Assembly: GCA_963691815.1 (NCBI GenBank)
Contig: OY829661.1
Location: 24,386,500 to 24,450,499, forward strand
Source: Echiichthys vipera
Taxonomy: Eukaryota; Chordata; Actinopteri; Perciformes; Trachinidae
Direction: 5' to 3'
DNA: 64,000 nucleotides
How positions within the stretch are numbered: position 1 is the first letter of the stretch; each line of letters starts with the position of its first letter. This document shows, piece by piece, positions 1 to 11,600 of the stretch. The translations under genes were made by a program, and so were the position numbers. Below the pieces are notes generated by a model. The model made no database searches, was not told where the DNA came from, and saw only the letters and a list, made by a program, of their open reading frames with translations.

Positions 1-236
1 GTATACAGTAGCAGCAGTCCAACGCGCTCTCTCCCCAGAGGATGCCAGTCGCGAGCAGAATTGACGCATTGTTTGGCGTGTGCAATGCTGAGTGAAGCGC
101 AGGGAAGCGGCGAGTCACGAGAGGCATGCATCACGCCAAGTGAAGTGGATAAAGTACACCAATGACCGATCTACTCTACTGTGCAATATCAGGCCTCTTC
201 ACCGCCGGCGAATACACAACGACGGCACGAACAACT

Positions 237-275
<39 letters not shown>

Positions 276-1963
276 GTGTGTGTGTGTGTGAGAGAGAGAG
301 CTTCATGCCAATCAAAACAAAATTGGCATGCTCATTCAAGGACTTTCTCTCATGGGAGGAAGTGAGAGAGACGGTAATTTCATCCTCTCCGTTCGCTCGG
401 TGCACTGACATAAAACAGGTGAGAATATTTTAACTCATGAGGGGCATCTTTTCTCGGAGAGGAAGCACCTAATCAGTTATGTCATTTGACATCATCTTTC
501 ATTAAATGCATCAGTTGGAGATGTTGTCAAACAAATGTAACCAAAAAGGACCCAGAAAAAAGAAAGGGGGGGGCAATTACTGGAAAATTACACACGGCGT
601 TCTTTATTCAAGCTCTGGGATGTTTAACAAACGCTGTGGATGTACGTAAGGGCCCAGGCAGAGCAGGAACTCTTTGCCGTTAGCATCCTGCGATTGCATC
701 TGACAATATTTATGCTCACCAACTGCAAAAAAAAAGTCCAAACACCAGACACATGAATATTACCTAAACCTGGGCAGACATTAGGAACCGTTTAAACATC
801 CCCTAAACAGACAGACGACTTTGTTTATACAGGGGAAGATGTTTCTTTTCTTTCTACTCTCTGTGAGGGAAGCATGCAGTCACGCATGAGCGGAGAATGG
901 TTTTTTAAATTGCATATGCTTCACATGGCACTGGGAGTGGGAGAGGGGCGGAGGGAGGGGAGGGAGGGGGGGGGTTTGCGTGTCTGGCCCACCGCCAGTT
1001 GACAGCTCAGCTGGATATCGTTGAACACTCCGAACCCCCCTGCCTCGCAGCGTGTGCGTGTCTCTTTGGGATTGTTTCCGCAATAGAAAGTTTATTCAAC
1101 CTCTCTCTCTCTAAAGGCACTGGACCGGCCATCCGTTCAGCTATTTAATCAGGGGACAGACAGGTTATTTTTCTGACAGGGCCGGGGCTGCTGCGCAATC
1201 CCTAATGAACAGCTTGATACAAGAGGAATTTTCTGACCGTTTTTTTAGCCTCAATTAATTCTGCTGTCCAAACAAATGAAGACCACCACTCCTCGGACAC
1301 AGCGTCTGGACACAGGGGTCACCATTTGTGTACACACAAACACAGCAGAGGTGAACCCTTTGTGTCTGTGACCTGACGTAATGTAGTACAAGTACAGGGA
1401 CTAGTGAAGTAATTGGATATTTACAACGGGGCTATAAGCTGTTCGCATGCATTAGATTTTACACACTGATCGATATCAGTGAAAATAACATTTCTGATGG
1501 CGTTACAAAAACAAACTATCAATGAATGAGCAGTGAGTGTGTGTTTGTGTGTGTGTGTGTGTATGTGCGTGTGTGTGTGAAAAGGAGGGAGGTGAGGGGG
1601 GTAAAGCCAAAGGAGTCTGAGGAGTATTCCCTTGATTATTGTGGCATGGCAAAGTTTACACAAGAGTCATTGTTGAGCTCTGACCTCCTGAAAAGGTTGG
1701 TTCTGCCTGCTTAGTCTGCGAGCACAGCAAAGCCCCCTGTGTGTCACATGCTTACTGGAATGCCAAGCCTGCCTACCTTTACCGCAGATTACTATGATTG
1801 ACTCTGATGGCCCTCTCTTACTTCTAATTGCCCCTCTCTATAGCCCCACCCACCCTCCCCCGAAAGGCAGAAGACCCTGCTCCCCCGGACCACTCATGTA
1901 TTCACACAGACACCGACAAGCATTCGTTATTAGAATAAAACACACAGGACTCCGGAGGCTTAC
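1..1963. other. fcho2 intron 8, left part
   Basis: No exon recognised on either strand. Holds a (GT)n tract at 240-292, a G-rich run at 938-974 (several G3+ blocks) and a (GT)n tract at 1536-1578. The rest looks unique. Confidence 0.7.
240..292. repeat. (GT)n microsatellite
   Basis: GT dinucleotides with one interruption (gttgtg) in fcho2 intron 8; gives spurious Cys/Val frames. Confidence 0.9.
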
Positions 1964-2060
1964 CTGGTCTCTCCTTGCCCGTTCCTTTGCTCTCTGCCAG
2001 TTTGTGTATTAAGCTCTCCACTGAGGTGTTCTCAATGTTCCTCACAAATTCATTGTGGAC
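1964..2060 (-). CDS. fcho2: fcho2 coding exon 8 (residues 234-266)
   Basis: 97 nt, acceptor ctttttag, donor gtaagc. Encodes VHNEFVRNIENTSVESLIHK and LAESKGTGKERP, the end of the F-BAR domain. The next exon is outside the window. Confidence 0.94.
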
Positions 2061-5000
2061 CTAAAAAGATCCAAAACAATAAATTATAGTTAATGACTTG
2101 CTGGAGAAAGCACATGGGAAAACAAAGCAGCACAGGTGAATTAGACGTATCAAAGATCGGTATTCATCAGTAGCTGCTGATATGTGCATGTGTCTAATAT
2201 GTGCCAATATAAGTTCTTTATTTAAATCAAATGTGGTTAATTAAATTTGGTTAAGTACACCACAATGATATTTCTTTACAAAGCATTTGGTAAATTATTG
2301 CCTAACCTGCAACTCTTTGAAAAAAGAGATAATGCTTACAACTTGAGGGGTTACGGAAACTTTGTTCTACCCCTGAATTGCCCCCCGGGGACAAATAAAG
2401 TTTTTTGAATTTGAATTTGAAAGATCCAAACTACTCGCAAAGGCTTTTGTGTGTCGGTACGAGGTGTGACGCTGTGGAATATGCTGGATATCCAGCTCAA
2501 GCAATGCCAAAGCATCCACAAATTTAAATGACTGTACAAACGCTTCATCTGGTCACAATATGTATAAGGAGGGTGATCTTAAATCAATAATTGTCTTCAT
2601 TACCATCTTGGACTTGTTGTCTTGACATTCACATGTGTTGCTTTTTGGTTTGTTACTTGTTTATCATCATCTTGTTTGCTAAACGACGTTATGATCGAAT
2701 ATAAAAGTATAATAATAATTCTCAGTTACTTCAAGTGGATCAGCTGCCTAAACATTATGTAAGGTGTTGTTTTTTTTGTGTGTGTGTTTTAGTTTATTTA
2801 CATTTATTTGCATAAATTCAGGAAGTGACGACACACATTCTGTTTGAGACACTTGAGGAGAAAAAGGGGTGGGGTATACATGAGATTTTCTCTTCTTCCC
2901 GCTCCTTTTAAGGCACAAATTGCATCAAATGTTGCCGTTTTTTGTGCAAATGCTGCTGTAATGAATGCTGCTGAAATAAATGAAAAAATAAAATAAATAA
3001 AAATGATTGTTACTTTATTTGTTTACTTTATTTTATCAGTGTTCATGTCTAGAAATGGTCGACTATGTAATATATTGTGTGTTTTGTGTCTAATAATGTT
3101 AAATATTCTTTAATAAAGTTAGTTGTTTGAGTAAGAAGCCTTATGAGAGTCACATCTGTGCACGATCCACATCGAAAAAGTCTATTTTCATTCCAGCTCA
3201 AAAGCTCACTACATCAGCCTCCATATCAGTGATCTGTGAATGTTTCCCCCTCTTAATATCGGTCTCAGATTTCCCGTATTGGTCGGGCTCCAGAGTACGA
3301 GCTCGACTACAGCAGAGTCTGGTGAATTTTTGATACGTTCTGTGTTGAGGTTAAGAATTTACACACTTCATTGTTCAATTTATCCATCATTTATATTCAC
3401 TGCAATCAATTAATGAAAACATTTCTTTGGGGCCATTTACTGTGGTCCACCTCTCTGACGCAAAACGGCTGCCAGTCCTCGACACTTGACGGAGGTGTTT
3501 AACCAAGTGAGATTAACTACAGAGCCCAGTCCTGGCAGCACAGCCACCTTCCAACTCACCAGCAGAGATGAAACAACACATAGTAAATAATGTATTATGG
3601 CATGCCATGCTCTGAGCCTCGCTAAGAAGTATGAGACATTTTCAGTTGTGGGTGAGTTGTAGCCATTGATGCTGAGGTGAAAGTAAGATAATAAAGTATT
3701 GTACGTCCTAAACGAGTCATAATGCACACTTCACCAAATGGAACGCCATTGTAACGACAAAGTAATAAGATATTTACACAAATCATGCATGTTTTTCTTT
3801 AATTTGTTCAAAACGTGCTGACATTGCACTTTCATAGCATACAGCTCTATTAACCAGTATCACAACAGAACAAATTCAGTGTGTTTTTGTCCTGTCTTGA
3901 TGCATATGTAAGATGGTTCTTCCTTTAAAGTAATATTGAAGGTTTTTTCATGTTTTATGTCTAAATTAAATAAAAAGATAAATGTAAAAAAACAAAACAA
4001 GCTAGGTCCTAGATAGTGCTACTCACCTACTTTATGGAGTAATAATCTGTGTATGTGCGTGTATCAGTGAGAGAGACAGAGAGGGAGAGACACAACAGAT
4101 GCACAAACAAAACAAATGCCTGCGCCGTCTCATTCACCCCCAGGGTCGTGCTTTCCTGGTATCTCAGAGCCCTGCGATGCATCGTGATCCATTCATTCAT
4201 TAAATCCTTAATTTAAGCCTCGGAAATCACTGAAGTCTGCCTCATTTGCAAGGCTGTGGAGATACAGAGAACTGCAAACTGAGGTGAAGTGGTGCGTCTT
4301 CAGTTGTTCAGGGGGAGTGAGTGTCCATTTTTAGTGTGTTGCAGATCATTTCATGTGTTTGGTGCACAGGGCAGGTTTTCCAAGTTCAGCATAAACCCAT
4401 GAAATTTGAATCGTAACAGAATTCATACAGCAAGTTTGGTAGAGTCCCGCAGAGACGTTATATATTGGGTTGGTGAATTCCCAATAAATAGATACATGTT
4501 TATCACACCTGCCAACTTCGTAATACAGAACGCGATGTTGAACGTCATGGGCATCCCCGAAAATGAATCTGAGGGCAGAATGCGAAAGTGAGTCTAAGGG
4601 TTTAAGAGTGGAAGCAGCAGCATGTCTGTAGATTATATCACCGTAATCTAGGACTAAAAGAGAGACTCCCTCATCTATACTTTTCCTATGAATCAAAAGA
4701 GGCTGGATCCGTCTTATGAATAGCGTTAATGTCAGTTGATTCACGTAATTAATTGATTTTCTACAATATCCTCTCTGCTATGCAACTAAAACTTCATCCC
4801 TAGCTGGGGGAATTGCCCTTCAGCGTTCAGTAAACCAACATTCATTTTCAGTTATGTCATGCCATACACGCAACTCGCAGGGATTAGTGTATCGTGTTGA
4901 GTGTGATTTGTTATCACACTATGATACACAGGACAAATGCAGACTGTTGCTGTTAGTTCTCTCTGCAAATGAGTTCATATTTATGACATTTATTTTGTAA

Positions 5001-8000
5001 TTGCCCCGCGGAGACATAATGTACTTTACTATGATTCTATTGTGTCAGCTTGAATCATTGTTGTTGGCATTGTGGTCTGCCGATGCCCTTTGGGCAGTAT
5101 CGGAGGAAGGATAGTGTTTGTTTGCTTGTTTGTTTTGGATGTGCATGTGTGCTTGTGTGTCTACTGAAGGGGAAGTGAAAGCGATGTATAGGCATGGGGA
5201 TGAAGAGCAGCGGCTGACTGTGCCACCTCAACAAACCATTTAGATGTGCGTGATACTGTAAGCAGCAGAGTGGCTCCTCTATCAAACAAACACACACGCA
5301 AACACACACATATGTGTCTGCCCCCCAGGCCCCCGTGGCGAGGTGGAGTGCATTAGTCTTCTGTGCCCTGGCAGGAGAGAGGATGTTGGGGAGGGGGGGA
5401 GGGGGGAGGGTGATGTGAGGGAGGTGGGGGCTGCAGGGAGGAGGTTGCCACGGTGAGGAAGTATGCTCAGTGCAGCACACGCGATCTGTCAGGTGCTGCT
5501 TCCATGACGGAGGGCAGTAATGTCATCAACCTGCGTGCTCTGCTCGCCGCTCGCACACACACATACACCTCGTCCCGGGGAGACTTTTGATTCAACCACA
5601 TGCTCGTCGAAACATGCATCTGCCTTTAAGGGATCCCCGCACACACACATGCTGACTTACAAAAACAAACACAGCACGCAAACCTAACAGATACACCTGC
5701 TCTTCTGTGAACAACACTTCTTTCGATGGATATATCTACACTGTGTTTCCCTTTCTCTACACTGCTCACTTTCTCCCTCTCATCCTTTCTAACCCGCTTA
5801 TCCGTCACGCCCGCTGAGCTGACACTGGCTGAGCCTTGTCTGAAAATACCTGCACGGTTGACATGATTACTTCTTGATTTTAGTGACACCTTCGGTTTCA
5901 TGCACTGCACTTCCCTGCAATCACCTGTCTCTGGTAGTTTAATACCCGTGGACTGACAGCAGCTCCAACACTGGACTTGTACAACAGTCAAAGTCACCAC
6001 TAACTCCACTGTTGACCTGGTGGGAGTGAAGACGGACGTGTCTCCTCTGATAAAGTGATGCACGTGGAGTCCTCTGCTGTTGCTATTCACCTGCCAGCGA
6101 GGAGCTTCACTGGGGGTGTAACACACACACACTCCCTCTCCCTCTCTCTCTCTGACATTTCAGAGATTCAGGTTAGTTGTGCTTAGGACATAAAACAATA
6201 TAGTTTGTTCTCTGGTAATTCAATAAATAAATAAATATTCTATATGAAATAACTACATGTTAAAGGCTATTTTTTTGTATATGCCTGTGTGATTTAAATA
6301 CGTCACAAATTAACATTACTGAGGGTTTGAGGAACTTTAGTGCAAAATATGAACTAAATTTCTTTCACATCAGGTTTTCTGAAAAATCTGCTCTAGTATG
6401 AGTTTGTTATTATCAATTTAGACAACAAAAATGTGTATCCCGATATCTCGATGTAGGATTTTAACGATACGATTCCATTGAAAGATGATAAATAATCATA
6501 TTGAATTAATGCACAGCCCTAGTAATTCTAGTAGAGACTAGTTTCAATCAATGAGGAGCAGGCTACAGAGATGTTGTCAGCTAACTTCTTCCTAACTCCA
6601 CAACCTCGGATGTGGTTTCAAACTTGTAGTCTTCAGCCCCAACTGACTTTTTACCTCAAGTGCATCACTTCATCAGAGTTTCCTCTGGTGCCACAACTTT
6701 GTCACATATGCCACAGTACTCCACAGGACCTGTACGCAGACCTGGATGCATAAATAATGGTGGAGTTCCTTACAGATAAGGACTATCAAGCCTACTTCCA
6801 GGAGCTCACAGTAAATCATTTCTGGCAAGATAAATAAATAATATATCCAACATTTTGTATATTAATTTTGTGAATTTGTTGAAACATAATGGGATGAATC
6901 TTAAATTATTCTTAAAAAAATCATTAAAGCTGAATAATTTTTATCAATATAAACAACCAAAAAATAAGCAATTTAGGCTCTTTAAGAGAAAGTAAAGTAT
7001 TTTTGAGCCGGTGCATACTGTGATGTTAGAGTGAATATAAGTGGTAAACGTTCAGTGACCTCCTTTGATAATTGTAATGTACTTGTATGCCTTCAGTTTA
7101 TCTGCAATCCCTTAGCATACATATCATATTCAACCATTGAAAACCTCATAAAGGGTAGTCTGTTTACTTTCGTTTCCCTCCGGTGTTGCAGTACTTCACT
7201 CTGTCAGTGATGAACCGTACAGGGTAACGACTAATTTCAACTAATCAATTCATTTTACAACAGGAAGTCTTTCTTTGAGTGGTGTGTAATCGATTAGTTG
7301 GCTAGCTCTCAACTCAAAAGGATTCCTTGTTTCTGTATCCCAACAAGAGACAAACCTGGCAACCCGCAACACGCTATTGGCTGGTACAATGTAAACAGAA
7401 CGTGACAGAAAGTCATTGTCAAACCATTTTTTAAAGTATTAATGCAGACTAAATATATTTTTTATGAAAAAGCAATACTTTTATTCTGTACCCCTCAAAA
7501 TGCCCCATGGTAAAAAAAATATATACCTTTTAAAAAAGACTCTACTACTCAAAAATACAGGCTTAAATAAAAAAGGCAGCACAAATACTAATAAAATAAC
7601 TCCAAATAATACTGCATAAGGGTTGTACAGTATATATATTTAGTGTGATTGCGTGCGTGCGTGCGTGCATGCGTGCGTGTGAATGTCTAAATATAACAGC
7701 ATCCACAATATTCTAGATTTTAAATGCAAGTGTATGCAAAAGTGTGATTTTGTCTGTGTTGTCAGCATGAATGCCCGTGGGTGTGGAGTGACTAAGCAAA
7801 ATGTTGCAGAGATAAAACTGGTGCCATTCTCCTTTGCCCCTATGTGATAAGAAAATTCACTCACAGCCTGGTCTGAAGAGTGTTTATCACCAAATCGCTA
7901 TTTCTTAGTCTGCCACTTCAGGCAGTTTTTTAATCTATCTCAGCAGCAACAGGCAGCAGCTCTGCCCATCTCGGACGCAGGAGCAGTGGGGCTGAATAAC

Positions 8001-8615
8001 CTGCGGTAGCCTGTCGCTCCACGGTCTTTCCAGCTTGCCGCAGGAGCTGCAGGCTGGACTGAGACGCTCTCGGTGGAGCTTTGTCGCCCTCTATGGGCTC
8101 AACGAGAACTACAGCGGCATCAGTACGGAGCAGCAGATTAATGAGAACAGAGCAGCAGATTGTAGTTAGTCTTGAGTTATTCTGTGTGGTGCTGGTAAGT
8201 ATGATTGCTGAATAAATAAATGAGAAGAAATCTCTGGTTAATGTTAAATACTGACTAATTAAGCTGGGACTGATGTTTGAAAATCTTCTCAGTTGGACTT
8301 GATCGAACTTGATGCCATTTTCTCAAACCTAAACACACTCTTCCAGAAACAAACAAGCCTGTGAAACACTTTTAACTATCACACACAGTGTTTGGCAAGT
8401 GTTTGGACTTCTGGAGGTGTTTTAGATAGGCTGAGAGGGAGTTTTGATCAGTTTTTAATTGCTCGGCATAAAAGGCTGAATGGACCATTTCCTGGTTCTC
8501 AGTTAAACGATTAGCGAGATCAAAGACGACACTAATTGAAATGACACACAGTGAACCCAATGAGCAGAGCCTCAGGTCAACAAGACACCTACTCCACCCA
8601 CAGGAATGTTTGAGA

Positions 8616-8673
<58 letters not shown>

Positions 8674-11600
8674 ACTCACCTCTCCAATCTGACTGTGTGT
8701 TTCTTCGACGGACTGCGAGTATGACTGAATGATCTCCTTCATGTGGAGAATGTGGTTTTCTTCAATGTCTTGGAATTTCTGTAACAGAGGGAGATGGTAG
8801 TTACGGCGCAGCGACTCAACGGATCATTTGAAGTTAACTGGATGCCAAAAAAACTGCATCATAGTGTCAGTGTCATTACGCAGGCATGAAAACAAAAATA
8901 CATCAAAGGGAGGGTTCGGATATTTTGAAGTGGGGTTGTATGAGGTACTCATCCATAGTTGGTGTATTAGCTACAGTGGATGGCAGTCAATATGCTATAA
9001 GATATACAGTATATACAGTGTTTTCACCACTCTACTTTGCAGTCGTACAACCATTTTAGTTTACGCAGGGGGAACTGAAGCTGTTCTGTGCTCTTGTCAA
9101 AGTTACCAAACTACATTGACAAAAACAGTATTTTTACCTTGCAGAACACAGGGGTTTCTGATCTATCACTGCCTTGATCGGTTAGTTTGTTTGTGTGACT
9201 TTGGTGTTTCGTTTTGAGTTAGTTTAGGGATTTTATTTCCATTCTCTTAGAGCAGGTGAAGACTGACAGGAAAGGGGTACGCCACAAAGGGCCGCAGTTC
9301 GGATTGGAACCCGTACGGCTGCCAGGAACTGAGCCTATATGTGGTGTGAGCTCTACCCGGTGAGCTAGAGGCCGCCCTGAGACTTCAATGTTTTAGATTA
9401 GGAGCGGTAGACCAGCAACACCGGTGTCGTGAAAACTTTTCAAACTAAAATGCCTGGTTTTGTCAGTGGGGTCTGGGGGCTTTGACGAGAGAATAGATAA
9501 CGGCTTAATACAGCCTAGGAAAATTCACTTCCTTATTCTGTCCCTGTCACTTCCTGTGTCTCTGTTTGGGTAGTCTATGGCACACACACACGCGCACGCA
9601 CACAGACACGGTCAATTATTCTGTTCATGAGATACATTGTCGAGGGTTTGGCTTTGAGCAGAAGTATGGTGTAGATCACAACTTTAAATGCTAGTATTTA
9701 CTTCTATTTAAGTCTGACTCTGGGCTTCTGAGGTTAACCGAGAAGAATGACTATAAATAATCATGAACTGGAAAAATCAAAGTGAGGATGCAGAGGAAGA
9801 TAGAACCACAAAACACACAGATAAAGAGCCTCCACTCCTGCATCTACACTACAGAGACATGCACACAAATAAGACTAATAACAGCTAGCATACGCTCACA
9901 CACAGACACACCCACCCACCCACTTGCAGACACACTCAGACAAAGAGAACACACATATAGGAGCCCCGGTGATGTCAGAGAGCACATGTGTTCAGTGTTT
10001 ATAACTCATGTCCACATGCACTGCGTTTGAGATGAGCCGTATAGACTGTGATCCCGGGGAAGCAGGGCTGCAACTGCGCTTTTTCAAGGGGAAAACAAAA
10101 AACTCCAGGCTAACTGGAACCATTTCTGGTGGCGGAGCTGCTGCGGTGCAGGAGGATATGGAGGCCAAATTCTGTTGATCTGATTTTAATTTAGAGTTTA
10201 TCTAATCAGTCTGTTCAGATGGATCCAATCAGGGCTTTTCCACAACGATTCCGTTAGGAAAGGAAAAAACACAATCTGGAGATGATACAGGGCACGAAAC
10301 GTGGAGCACACACGGGAATGACAGATTACCCAATGAAAGTGTTGCATGCCACAGAGACAGACACTAGACATATTTCATTATAAGTCTACAGAAACACTGT
10401 GAGAGTATCAAAACTTTCAACCCACAGAGAAACGCACACAGCCCGTATTCAGAAACTCAGTACGTCTGTATGGTTGTGATATCTAACTATACTATATATA
10501 TAGGTAGAAAGTGCTGCTACAGTGCTGTTACAGTCATTCCCCGGCTGCAATGATGGTACAGAAATGCTGAAAATGCAGATGCGGAAAACCTGGGCTTTTT
10601 TGGAAGGGGGGTTAAAAGAACAGGCGCTAAAACGTATTGTTTCAGACAGAGGGTGATAGTAGGAGAAAAAGTGTATGTTTTTTGAACATTAAAGCATATA
10701 AACTAGTTCTAGTAGAAACTCAATATATAGTTCAAGTATGAAAGTGAAATCCACGCAGAAGAGAGAAAATCCGTTGTCACAATACCTGTGCAGTTTCTGC
10801 CATCTTCTGTTCAAACTCTGACTTGGCCGCGGCATATTTCTCCACGTATGACTTATAGGTCTCTGTGGCTTTTTTGGCTTTTACTCCAGCCTGCAAAAAT
10901 ATAAACAGACAGATGGCAAATCATCAGTATATGTTCTCCATTTTCCAACCGAGCTCCACTTAATATCTGAAGGCGAGAAGCGTTTGGGGTTAAAGTTCCT
11001 GTAAAGACTGGAATGTTGAGGCACTTCATCATGCCTTATTACCAAACCATGCTTATATGTGAGGGTGTGTGTGTGTGTGTGTGTGTACGTGCGAATGTGA
11101 ACTCCCCACCTTGTCGACATCTCTCTGGGTGGCCCCCTCTTTGCGGAGGCGCTCCTGCTCCACAGTTTTGGCATTGTAGATCTCCTTGGACTTCTGCAGA
11201 GCCTGAGAGGTGGTCTGGATATTCTGTACGGCCTCCAGGGTGGACGCCACCTCTTCTTTTGTCTAAAAACGCACAAACGTCTTACAGTACAGAAACTCAG
11301 CCAACAACAGGCTGAAGAATACGTGCAAGTGTCACCCATTGCTCTGCTAACTATGGAGTTGAGTCTTGTATAGTCAGGGGCGGGGCTTGCCAACAGGCAA
11401 ACCAGGCAATTGCCTGGGGCCCCGGCTTCCAGGGGGCCCCCACTTGGGCATCCTCCCCAGTGACCGGTGCCCCAAGTGCTAATGTACGGCACAGCAACGA
11501 CAACAACGGGCATTTACTATGAAAAAGCGCCGTAGCAACCCCCCTTGGGGGCCCCCACGTCACTTCTGCCGTCGGCGCTGTCTGTGTCAATCAGCGCGAA

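Larger units (their letters stand above)
2061..8679. other. fcho2 intron 7
   Basis: Contains LINE remnants at 2341-2640 and 4250-4790, a (GTGC)n tract at 7650-7682 and the (TG)n at 8619-8671. A 168-codon open frame at 5626-6132 (minus) has no recognisable domain. The remainder shows nothing I can name. Confidence 0.65.
8779..10785. other. fcho2 intron 6
   Basis: Holds a tRNA-derived SINE at 9226-9379 and a fragment of the 42.2-kb DNA element at 10530-10748. Otherwise AC-rich but unremarkable. Confidence 0.65.

Noticed and set aside
5626..6132. 168-codon open frame in fcho2 intron 7
   Set aside because: No recognisable motif, no splice context, Cys/Val-rich end from a CA tract.
9301..9379. 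Possible tRNA gene on the minus strand
   Set aside because: Same reasoning; it is the head of a tRNA-derived SINE.
10881..11513. 210-codon open frame on the minus strand
   Set aside because: It overlaps fcho2 exon 5 in another frame and runs into the hAT left end; the fcho2 frame is the conserved one.
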